From: JBMNKL01 sp050261495
GTDB lineage: Bacteria; Bacillota; Clostridia; Acetivibrionales; DTU013
Length of the DNA: 40,616 nucleotides
Direction of reading: 5' to 3'
Assembly (NCBI GenBank): GCA_050261495.1
Contig: JBLNDI010000086.1
Location: 1-40,616 of the forward strand
In this document: piece after piece, positions 33,711-40,616 of the stretch
How the letters are laid out: each line of letters starts with the position of its first letter
Position numbering within the stretch: position 1 is the first letter of the stretch
Program-made: the position numbers and the translations under genes
The notes under the pieces: generated by a model
The model's input: the letters and a program-made list of their open reading frames with translations, nothing else
Database searches by the model: none
Told to the model about the DNA's origin: nothing

Positions 33711-35354
33711 TTATTTAATTATATCAACAATATACTGCTCAAATCTCTTAAGCTTTACTAAAAGTTCATCCACCTCTATATCTTTCTTGTCTTTCTTCAG
33801 ATCGTCCCTGATTATGGCCGACGCTTCATCAAGCTCCTCCTTCAGCTTATCAAGCATATGAATAATCTCAAGACGCTTGAATCCGTATACCCTCTCCTTC
33901 TTGCCGATAGCCAGCGCAATTCCTTCCGCTGCCGACACGCCCGCCTTGGACAATATGAAGGCGTCGCCGCGTTCAGGTATAATAGTCGCAATATTAAACT
34001 CCTCATTGATCATCCTGGAGAAATCATACATTGCTTCTTCTTCGCCGTGGACAATAAATATATTCGCCGGTTTGTACCTCAACTTGCCGATCCAGTCTAT
34101 CAATCCGTTCCTGTCGGCATGGCCGGAAAATCCTTCTATCATTTCAATCCTGGCATTTACCGTTATCTCTTCGCCAAAGATCCTTACTTTCTCAGCTCCG
34201 TCCACCAGCCTTCTTCCAAGCGTGCCTTGGGCCTGGTATCCGACAAACACGACCGATGACTCGCTCCTCCACAAGTTGTGCTTGAGGTGGTGTTTTATCC
34301 TGCCCGCCTCGCACATGCCGCTGGCGGAAATAATAATCTTGCTGTCCTTGTTCTCGTTCAAGGCCTTGGATTCTTCGACGGACTGTGTAAAATGAAGTCC
34401 CGGAAAATCAAGCGGATTGTCCCCGTTTTCTATATAAGCCCGCGCCTCCTCGTCATAGCAGTCAAGGTTGTTCCTGAAAACCTGGGTTGTCGAGACAGCC
34501 AGCGGGCTGTCCACGTATACCGGGATTTCCAGCAATTTATTCAACGTGTTTCCGTATTTTTCCCGCTGCTTGAACAACTCGTAAAGGATCTCCTGGGTCC
34601 GGCCGACCGCGAAAGACGGTATTATGATATTTCCGCCCTTTGCCACCGTGGAATTGATTACTTCCATAAACCTTTCTATCTTGTTTTCGACATTCATATG
34701 CGCCCTGTTGCCATAAGTAGATTCTATAAAAAGGTAATCGGCGCCCTCTATAATATCCGGATCCCTCAATATAGGCATATTCCTGTTTCCCAGGTCTCCC
34801 GTGAACACGATTTTTATCTCTTCGCCATTTTCCCTGATCCAGACTTCGATTATCGATGAACCAAGCATATGGCCGGCGTCGTTGAAGCGTGCCCTGACAT
34901 GGTTGTTGATGCGGATTTCCTCGTAATAACGCACGCTGGAAAAGAGTTTTATGCAGTCAAGCGCGTCCTGCGCCGTATACAAGGGCTGTACCGGCGGCAG
35001 GCCTGCCCTTCCACGCTTCCGGTTTATCCATTCGTTTTCAAACTCCTGGATATGCCCGCTGTCCGGCAGCATGATGGAACATAGCTCAACTGTCGCTTTT
35101 GTGGCATATATCGGTCCCTTGAACCCGTCGTTGTAAAGCTTGGGTATGCGGCCGCTGTGGTCTACGTGAGCATGTGTCAGCAGCATAAAATCAAGTTCGG
35201 CCGGGTTGAACGGGAACGGCTCATGGTTGATGGATTCATCGGCGCTGCTGCCCTGGTGCATTCCGCAATCAACAATAAAACGGCATGAGTTTGTTTCTAC
35301 ATAAAAGCATGATCCGGTAACGGTTTTTGCCGCTCCTAAAAAAGATATTTTCAT
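33711..35354 (-). CDS. Beta-CASP metallo-beta-lactamase fold RNase-like protein
   Basis: This is a predicted metal-dependent nuclease of the CPSF/beta-CASP group. The 547-residue protein has the zinc motif LTHAHVDHSGRIPKLY, FTGDLGNRN, STYGNRAHMNV, the beta-CASP signatures in SASGMCEAGRIKHHL, and the RNA-specificity (RMMBL) end SGHADRNGLIDWI and FIVHGEEEAMYDF. It ends with a short coiled-coil-like tail of about 45 residues. I chose the ATG at 35354 (MKISFLGAAKTVTGSCF); a GTG 12 bases earlier is in frame. It is a paralogue of RNase J-like enzymes but nearer to the mRNA 3'-processing type. The substrate is unknown. Confidence 0.93.
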   Translation of the reverse strand: MKISFLGAAKTVTGSCFYVETNSCRFIVDCGMHQGSSADESINHEPFPFNPAELDFMLLTHAHVDHSGRIPKLYNDGFKGPIYATKATVELCSIMLPDSGHIQEFENEWINRKRGRAGLPPVQPLYTAQDALDCIKLFSSVRYYEEIRINNHVRARFNDAGHMLGSSIIEVWIRENGEEIKIVFTGDLGNRNMPILRDPDIIEGADYLFIESTYGNRAHMNVENKIERFMEVINSTVAKGGNIIIPSFAVGRTQEILYELFKQREKYGNTLNKLLEIPVYVDSPLAVSTTQVFRNNLDCYDEEARAYIENGDNPLDFPGLHFTQSVEESKALNENKDSKIIISASGMCEAGRIKHHLKHNLWRSESSVVFVGYQAQGTLGRRLVDGAEKVRIFGEEITVNARIEMIEGFSGHADRNGLIDWIGKLRYKPANIFIVHGEEEAMYDFSRMINEEFNIATIIPERGDAFILSKAGVSAAEGIALAIGKKERVYGFKRLEIIHMLDKLKEELDEASAIIRDDLKKDKKDIEVDELLVKLKRFEQYIVDIIK

Positions 35355-35450
35355 AAGGTACCTCACAGAATCAAATAATATATTTTACATTTTCAGAAGC
35401 AATTTATGTTATTCGACATATTGAATGCAATTTCCTTTGAAAAATTTACT

Positions 35451-36884
35451 TTAGCCGTTTAGCGTATTTTTCGCTCCGATGCTGCAAGCCAGCTCGTCTA
35501 CAATCTTCTTAAAAGCGTTTCCGCGTTCCTCGAAGTTTTTAAACATATCAAAGCTGGCGCTGGCCGGAGATAATAGGACGATATCGCTCTCCTGCGCGTT
35601 TTCATAAGCTTTCATCACGGCTTCTTCCAGCGACGGGCAATGAATTACCGGTATGTCCTTCCCCCTGCCGGTCCTTTCAATTTCATCCGTTAGCGCTTTT
35701 TCTATCCTGCCCGCGGTCTGGCCTATTAAAACAAGGCACTTTACCCTGGCAGCCAGCGTTTCTCCCATTTCATCATATGGTATATGCTTGTCGTAACCGC
35801 CGGCGATCAGTATTACTTTTTTGCTGAACGAATTGATGGTGGCAATTGTTCGGGTCGGACTTGTCCCTATGGAATCGTTGTAAAAGCTTACGCCGTTTAT
35901 GTCGCGGACATGTTCGTTCCTATGCTCCACGCCGGTGAACGAGGAAGCGACTTTCTTTATGTCGCCTGGCTCAACGAAATCAATCGTTGCGGCTGCAGCA
36001 GCCATATAGTTTTCAAGGTTGTGACTGCCCGGAAGCAGTATATCGCCGGTACCGACTATCACCCGCTCTTTTCCTCCACTGTCGCGATAAACGACGTTTC
36101 CGCCTGATATTACAACTCCCTGCTCCAATTGTTCCCGGCGGCTGAAGAAGATAACTTTCCCCGGACCTTCTGATGCGAACTCACGGGTTATTTTATTGTC
36201 ATAATTAAGAACAAGGGTGTCATTTTCGTTCTGGTACAGGAAAATATTCTTTTTTGCGTCGATATATTCATTCATTGACGTGTGGACATCCAGGTGGTTC
36301 GGCGAGATGTTCGTAACCACTGCCGTATGTATCCTGTTTCGCATTGTATGCAGCTGGAAACTGCTCAATTCAAGGACTACCATGTCCGTTTCCCCTATTT
36401 CGTCGATTTTATCAAGCAGGGGCGTCCCGATATTCCCGCCTAGCCAGCATTTGTAACCATGTTTCTCCAGTATTTTTGCTATCAGCGTGGTAGTGGTTGT
36501 TTTCCCGTCGCTGCCTGTGACGGCAAAGATCCTTGCCGGGCACAGCTTGCAGAACAGCTCCATTTCAGATGTTATTTCCGCGCCTGCTTCCGCTTCTCTC
36601 ACAAGTTCCGGTATGTCAAAACGGACCTTTGGCGTCTTGAAAATGAGGTCAAATCCCTTCAGCTCCTTTAAATAGTCCGGACCCAGGCTATACTTGATAT
36701 CAAGTCCATCCAGCTTTTTGATGGTGTCTCCCAGGGCGGTTTCGTCAGCCCTGTCAAAAGCCGTGATTTTAACCCCCAGGCTTCCAAGGTATTTTATCAG
36801 CGGCGTATTGCTGATACCTATACCCAATACCGCCACTTTTTTGGTCTTTATGTCTTTTTTAAATTCTTCAAGCTTAACGTTCAA
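35451..36884 (-). CDS. murD: UDP-N-acetylmuramoylalanine--D-glutamate ligase
   Basis: MurD adds D-glutamate to UDP-MurNAc-L-alanine in peptidoglycan precursor synthesis. The 477-residue protein has an N-terminal Rossmann-like domain (AVLGIGISNTPLIKYL), the ATP loop TGSDGKTTTTTLIAK, NISPNHLDVHTSMNEYIDAK containing the lysine that is usually carbamylated, and HRNEHV in the ATP domain. It lies outside any division/cell-wall cluster, whereas murD usually neighbours mraY and ftsW. The start is TTG with GGAGGT eight bases upstream. It is probably first in a run with the MBL and PPDK-like genes. Confidence 0.95.
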   Translation of the reverse strand: MNVKLEEFKKDIKTKKVAVLGIGISNTPLIKYLGSLGVKITAFDRADETALGDTIKKLDGLDIKYSLGPDYLKELKGFDLIFKTPKVRFDIPELVREAEAGAEITSEMELFCKLCPARIFAVTGSDGKTTTTTLIAKILEKHGYKCWLGGNIGTPLLDKIDEIGETDMVVLELSSFQLHTMRNRIHTAVVTNISPNHLDVHTSMNEYIDAKKNIFLYQNENDTLVLNYDNKITREFASEGPGKVIFFSRREQLEQGVVISGGNVVYRDSGGKERVIVGTGDILLPGSHNLENYMAAAAATIDFVEPGDIKKVASSFTGVEHRNEHVRDINGVSFYNDSIGTSPTRTIATINSFSKKVILIAGGYDKHIPYDEMGETLAARVKCLVLIGQTAGRIEKALTDEIERTGRGKDIPVIHCPSLEEAVMKAYENAQESDIVLLSPASASFDMFKNFEERGNAFKKIVDELACSIGAKNTLNG

Positions 36885-36947
36885 TTAATTTTACCTCCAG
36901 GCATATTGCGATTGCCAGTATCGCGAAAAACTTTTCATATTTACTAC

Positions 36948-36976
36948 TTGCAATTATACATCATTTCTAGTAGAAT
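36948..36976 (+). promoter_or_regulatory. Promoter of tRNA-Leu
   Basis: TTGCAA (36948-36953), 17 bases, then TAGAAT (36971-36976). Transcription would start about 10-15 bases before the tRNA. Confidence 0.7.
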
Positions 36977-36995
36977 TAATATTGCATTTTGAGAC

Positions 36996-37082
36996 GCGGG
37001 AATGGCGGAATTGGCAGACGCGCTAGTTTCAGGTACTAGAGCTCGCAAGAGTGTGCAGGTTCAAGTCCTGTTTCCCGCACCA
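36996..37082 (+). tRNA. tRNA-Leu (anticodon CAG)
   Basis: The 87-base cloverleaf has a 7-bp acceptor stem (GCGGGAA with TTCCCGC), a D arm with AATTGGCAGA, an anticodon stem CTAGT/ACTAG around TTCAGGT (anticodon CAG, reading CUG), a long variable arm GAGCTCGCAAGAGTGT typical of class II tRNA, and GGTTCAAGTCC in the T arm. The discriminator A and the CCA end are encoded. It has its own promoter and terminator and no adjoining tRNA genes. Confidence 0.97.
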
Positions 37083-37083
37083 A

Positions 37084-37113
37084 GTCTCCGGGAATTTCCC
37101 GGAGGCTTTTTTT
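37084..37113 (+). terminator. Intrinsic terminator after tRNA-Leu
   Basis: CTCCGGGA and TCCCGGAG form an 8-bp GC-rich stem around a 3-base loop, followed by GCTTTTTTTT. It begins directly after the tRNA CCA. Confidence 0.9.
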
Positions 37114-37138
37114 TCTTCCGAATGAAATTGGGAGTCAC

Positions 37139-37582
37139 AACCTGCGCCATAAATGGTGCAGGCGCGAGATAAATCAGCGGATAAGGCGTCTTGCATGGGG
37201 TGCGGGCAATTGACATCATGTGTATGAATGGTTACATGTTGCGGTGCGCTTTTCACGGATTGCATGCGGGTGCGGGTCAAGGCATATGATGAAATGACTT
37301 AGCGAATCCCGTATATGCCATACCAAGGTGAGGCAAATCCGCCACGGATGGCGGATTTAGCTGGCAATGACACGATGTCATATTAGAAGCGGCCGAACAA
37401 AAGAAAGGCATATGCGTTGGAGTCGCTCGGAGCTTTCATCCGATGCCTTGACCTGCACCCGCATGCAATTCACTCGGTTCATCCGCACCGCGTTGAAGTG
37501 AGACAGGACATTACAGCCTGCCCATGAGGAAACCTGATGTCAAATTGCCCGCGCCCCATGCAAGCCGCCCTATCCGCCGGTT
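37139..37582. repeat. Large fold-back element, copy 2 (tRNA-Leu/dinB interval)
   Basis: Two nested inverted repeats fill this gene-free gap. Outer arms 37171-37217 and 37536-37582 share CAAGCCGCC/GGCGTCTTG-type and GGGCAATTGACATC sequence at about 90 percent. Inner arms 37262-37293 and 37435-37466 match at about 29 of 32 positions (GCATGCGGGTGC...). The apex has a perfect 9-bp hairpin AAATCCGCC / GGCGGATTT (37335-37358) and a second hairpin ATGACA-CGA-TGTCAT (37367-37381). The 37274-37452 core matches copy 1 at about 6920-7100, and left-flank sequence from CAACCTG onward is also shared. The right outer arm ends at the dinB stop codon. No coding sequence is evident. Confidence 0.85.
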
Positions 37583-38811
37583 CATTCGTCCTTTTTCGCC
37601 TGTTTCCTGCCACCGTCAACAAGCTTCGCGCGTACCAGCTTGTCCCTGCCAAAGCGTGAGCGTATGGAATCCATGGCCTTCTCCAGTTTCTCTTCTTTAG
37701 TAACTTCATCCTGCAATTCCTTGTTAACGTCAAAAATAGAAAGCTGCTCAGCCGCATATTCGTCAGTATGCGCGTTCGAGAGGCCTACTCCCAGGAGTCT
37801 GACCGGCTTTCCGGAGTCCCAGTTGTCCTTAAGCAGTTCGCAGCAAGCCGCGTAGATTTCCCTGGTAAGGAAGGAAGGCGCTATTGTTTTCTGTCTCGTA
37901 ATCGTTTTAAAATCAGAGTACCTTATAACTATTGACGCCGTTTTACCCCTAAAATTGTTTCTGCGGGCTTCTTCGCCGACTTCCTCGGCAAGACCCAGTA
38001 TTACGGACATTGCATGCTCGATATCGGTTATGTCTTTTGACAGGGTGATGCTGCGGCTGATCGATTTTATCCCGGTGTTACCGTGCGGAACAACCGGGGA
38101 CGGGTCTATCCCGTTCGCCAGCCTTTTCATCTCTTCGCCGTACTTGCCGAATTCTTCGCGAAGCAGTTTTTCACTGCAGCGCGCAAGGTCTCCTATGGTC
38201 ATTATGCCCATTTCATTCAGCCGTTTCTCTGTCTGTTTGCCGATACCGTACATTTCCCCGACTCTCAGTGGCCATAATTTTTCTTCTATATCTTTTACCC
38301 AAAGCACTGTTATGCCCAGCGGTTTTTTCATTTCAGACGCCATTTTGGCAAGAAACTTGTTCTCCGATATGCCAATGGAACACCACAAGTCCAGTTCATT
38401 TACAATATCATTCATAATTTTTTCGGCAATCCGGACCGGGTTTCCAAACAAGCCTTCACAGCCAGTCAAATCCAGCCATGCTTCGTCTATGCTGTTCTGC
38501 TGAATGATGGGTGTAAACCTGGACAGGATCTCCATTACTTCCCTGGATTTTTTAGCGTACAATCCGCGGGTCGGGGGAACAAGGACAAGCCCGGGACAAA
38601 GATTTAACGCCTCATGGACGGGCATGGTGGTCTTAACGCCGAACTTTCTGGCTTCATAATTGGCTGCAAGAATTATACCCGTCCTTTTTTTCGGATCACC
38701 GGCAACAGCAGCGGGATGGCCTTTTAAATCAGGATTTCGAGCCATCTCGCAGCTTATGAAAAATGCGTTCATGTCAACCAGAAATATAACTCTGCTCGCT
38801 TGCCGGTTCAT
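37582..38811 (-). CDS. dinB: DNA polymerase IV (Y family)
   Basis: DinB is an error-prone polymerase for translesion synthesis. The 409-residue protein has the active-site motifs FLVDMNAFFISCE and SIDEAWLDLTG, YAKKS, the CSIGISENKFLAKMAS block and the helix-hairpin-helix GIGKQTEKRLNEMGI. QLSIFD near residue 355 matches the clamp-binding motif; it is followed by a further charged tail of about 50 residues. The ATG overlaps the cheR-like gene by 38 bases, with GGAAGG upstream. I see no SOS box next to it. Its stop codon is the boundary of fold-back copy 2. Confidence 0.95.
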   Translation of the reverse strand: MNRQASRVIFLVDMNAFFISCEMARNPDLKGHPAAVAGDPKKRTGIILAANYEARKFGVKTTMPVHEALNLCPGLVLVPPTRGLYAKKSREVMEILSRFTPIIQQNSIDEAWLDLTGCEGLFGNPVRIAEKIMNDIVNELDLWCSIGISENKFLAKMASEMKKPLGITVLWVKDIEEKLWPLRVGEMYGIGKQTEKRLNEMGIMTIGDLARCSEKLLREEFGKYGEEMKRLANGIDPSPVVPHGNTGIKSISRSITLSKDITDIEHAMSVILGLAEEVGEEARRNNFRGKTASIVIRYSDFKTITRQKTIAPSFLTREIYAACCELLKDNWDSGKPVRLLGVGLSNAHTDEYAAEQLSIFDVNKELQDEVTKEEKLEKAMDSIRSRFGRDKLVRAKLVDGGRKQAKKDE

Positions 38812-39589
38812 GGCGGATTTCGCCTTCCTTTATGTAAAAGAAAGTCTTTACGGGCTTGAGCGAATATTTGCCGGACATGATGATTTGCTCCGTACTTCCT
38901 ATAAACAATACTCCGCCGGTTTTCAGGGCCTTGTTAATCTTTTTATATATTTCTTCTTTTGCCTCTTCCGTGAAATATATCAATACATTCCTGCAAACTA
39001 TAAGGTCGCAGTTTTCCGGATACGGATCTTTTAACAGGTTAATCCGTGAAAACTCAACGCAGGCTTTCACATCGTCATTAATTATGTAGGAGTTTCCTTC
39101 TTTCCTGAAATATTTCGCCAGGTATTGCACCGGCAGCTTTTCAACGCTTTTTTCCGTGTAAATTCCCGCCTTCGCTTTCTTTATGGCTTCCCTGTCAATG
39201 TCGGTTGCAAGTATTTTTATATTCTTCAACGGGATAAAATGATTTAAAACCATTACAAGAGTATATGGTTCATCACCTGTAGAACACGCCGAGCTCCATA
39301 TTTTCAGGGATGGCGACTTCTTGAGCAATAACGGGAAAATATGCTCTTTCAGCACTTCCCATTGCTCCGGGTTCCTGTAAAACTCGGAAACATTGATTGT
39401 CAGGTAATTTATAAATTCATCATACAGTTCCTTGTTTGTCTTGAGCGCACCGACATAGTCACGGTACGATTCGTACCTGTTCTTTTGGATTAACGAGTCG
39501 ATCCTCCGTTTCATCTGTTTTTCTTTATATTGGCTCAGGTTAATATCGGTAAGTTTTAAAATTTCATTCTTAAAACCTTCGTAATCCAT
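38774..39589 (-). CDS. CheR-type protein glutamate methyltransferase
   Basis: CheR enzymes methylate glutamate residues of chemoreceptors using S-adenosylmethionine. The 271-residue protein has the helical CheR N-domain (FKNEILKLTDINLSQYKEK, then RRIDSLIQK), the NVSEFYRNPEQW motif, the SAM-binding WSSACSTGDEPYTLVM and CRNVLIYFTEE. I chose the ATG at 39589 (AAAGGTG upstream) over a GTG 9 bases earlier. No chemotaxis or receptor genes are nearby, and it lies between an S1-domain gene and dinB, so its target may be a non-chemotaxis system; that is inference. Confidence 0.92.
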   Translation of the reverse strand: MDYEGFKNEILKLTDINLSQYKEKQMKRRIDSLIQKNRYESYRDYVGALKTNKELYDEFINYLTINVSEFYRNPEQWEVLKEHIFPLLLKKSPSLKIWSSACSTGDEPYTLVMVLNHFIPLKNIKILATDIDREAIKKAKAGIYTEKSVEKLPVQYLAKYFRKEGNSYIINDDVKACVEFSRINLLKDPYPENCDLIVCRNVLIYFTEEAKEEIYKKINKALKTGGVLFIGSTEQIIMSGKYSLKPVKTFFYIKEGEIRHEPASEQSYISG

Positions 39590-39621
39590 TGCATACACCT
39601 TTGAAACAAACCTGTCGCCGG

Positions 39622-40616
39622 TTATTTATTTTCGTCCGCAATACTAATCATGTCGCCAATAGTATTATGCAGCTCTTCCGTGTGCCCGGTCGGCGCTTCT
39701 TCTTCCTCTTCTTTCTTTTCGGGCGCGGTATCGGCAGGTACGTTCTTTGCCTGTTTCGCATTCGCCGTAACGGAAGGCGGATCGATCGGGCTTACTTCTT
39801 TTATGCTTAAATTGATTTTTTTCGCTTCAATATTAACCTCGATTATTTTTGCTTCCACTTCCTGCCCGAGTTTTAGAGCGTCGCCGGGTTTTGCAAGCCT
39901 GAAATTCGAAATCTGGGAAATATGAACAAGTCCGTCGAGGCCTTTTTCCAGTTCAATGAACGCGCCGAACGGAACAAGCCTAACTACCGTCCCCTTAACA
40001 ATATCTCCCACCTTGTATTTCTCTTCCGCATTGAACCAGGGATTGTCTTCTTCTTTTCTCAATCCCAGCGATATCCTCTTTTTATCCCTGTCAAAATCAA
40101 GGATGGTAACCTCAACCTTGTCACCTGCTTTTAAAATCTCCGACGGGTGTTTTACTTTTGTCCAGGAAAGCTCGGAAACATGCACCAGGCCGTCTATACC
40201 GCCGATATCCACGAAAGCGCCGAAATCTGTAAGACTTTTTACGGTACCTTCAACCTTTTTGCCGACCTCCATGCCGCTCCAGAACTGCTCCTCCATTTTT
40301 TCCTTTTCTTCCGTCAGGACAATTCTCCTTGAGCCGACAATTTTCTTTTTCTGCTTGTTGAATTCTATGATAGAGAATGTTATAGCCTTGCCAAGGTATT
40401 CGTTCAAATCCTTTACATATCTGTCGGAAACCTGCGATGCCGGTATGAAAACCTTTACCCCGTTAACGCTGGCAATAACGCCGCCGCTGGTTATCTCCAC
40501 CACTTTCCCCTGTACGGGCGTGTTAATCTCAAAAGCCGTCCAAAGGGTCACGAAACCTCTCAACGACTCGATCATCTTTTTTGACAAAAGGACAATTCCA
40601 TCGCCGTCGTTAACCT
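39622..40616 (-). CDS. rpsA: S1 RNA-binding-domain protein (30S ribosomal protein S1-like), 5' end outside window
   Basis: The reading frame stays open to the right edge, so the N terminus is missing. The visible 331 codons contain the end of one S1 repeat (VNDGDGIVLLSKK) and three further S1 domains (for example VKSLTDFGAFVDIGGIDGLV and VRLVPFGAFIELEKGLDGLV), then an acidic, alanine/glutamate-rich tail of about 70 residues. Four-repeat S1 proteins of this type in Clostridia act in mRNA binding at the ribosome, and are often fused to or next to ispH, which cannot be seen here. The gap to cheR is about 30 bases. Confidence 0.88.
   Translation of the reverse strand, partial: VNDGDGIVLLSKKMIESLRGFVTLWTAFEINTPVQGKVVEITSGGVIASVNGVKVFIPASQVSDRYVKDLNEYLGKAITFSIIEFNKQKKKIVGSRRIVLTEEKEKMEEQFWSGMEVGKKVEGTVKSLTDFGAFVDIGGIDGLVHVSELSWTKVKHPSEILKAGDKVEVTILDFDRDKKRISLGLRKEEDNPWFNAEEKYKVGDIVKGTVVRLVPFGAFIELEKGLDGLVHISQISNFRLAKPGDALKLGQEVEAKIIEVNIEAKKINLSIKEVSPIDPPSVTANAKQAKNVPADTAPEKKEEEEEAPTGHTEELHNTIGDMISIADENK

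Noticed and set aside
37139..37582. Group II intron or CRISPR array as the explanation for the repeats near dinB
   Set aside because: There is no reverse transcriptase, no domain V-like hairpin that I can recognise, and no regularly spaced identical repeats; the pattern is nested inverted repeats.

Overview
The window reads as ordinary chromosome from a Clostridia-type Firmicute. Gene order, strong GGAGG-type ribosome binding sites, frequent TTG starts, a FapR-type lipid regulator, a Gram-positive (GAAC-N4-GTTC) SOS box and iorAB/gdhA amino-acid fermentation genes all fit. I cannot name the species. Almost everything is on the minus strand, so transcription runs from high to low coordinates.

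Right end to about 30.4 kb (minus strand): the 3' part of an S1-domain protein, an orphan cheR-type methyltransferase and dinB; then a plus-strand tRNA-Leu(CAG) with its own promoter and terminator; then murD, a beta-CASP metallo-beta-lactamase RNase-like protein, and a 1068-residue protein combining a GAF-like region, a PPDK/PEP-synthase ATP-grasp domain and a C-terminal nucleotidyltransferase. Facing these is gdhA (plus).

28.6-24.4 kb (minus): iorA-iorB, a phenylacetate-CoA-ligase-type enzyme and a double-ACT-domain protein form a unit for aromatic 2-oxoacid oxidation to aryl-CoA esters. 19.8-24.3 kb (plus): a MoxR ATPase / DUF58 / transglutaminase operon. The two blocks converge on a 14-bp tandem repeat.

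19.6-0.1 kb (minus): cinA, recA (SOS box), recX, rimO, pgsA, then fapR-plsX-fabH-fabD-fabG-acpP-fabF (fatty-acid and phospholipid synthesis, with a FapR operator in front of fapR), then rnc-smc-ftsY-ylxM-ffh (RNA processing, chromosome condensation and protein targeting).

The most unusual content is non-coding. Three long fold-back (nested inverted repeat) elements sit within a few bases of the stop codons of rnc, dinB and ftsY. Two of them (rnc/smc and dinB/tRNA) share a core of about 180 bp with conserved hairpins and are clearly copies of one family. The third, between ftsY and ylxM, has different sequence but the same architecture, and is followed by a fresh promoter for ylxM-ffh. I found no CRISPR array, transposase or phage gene.
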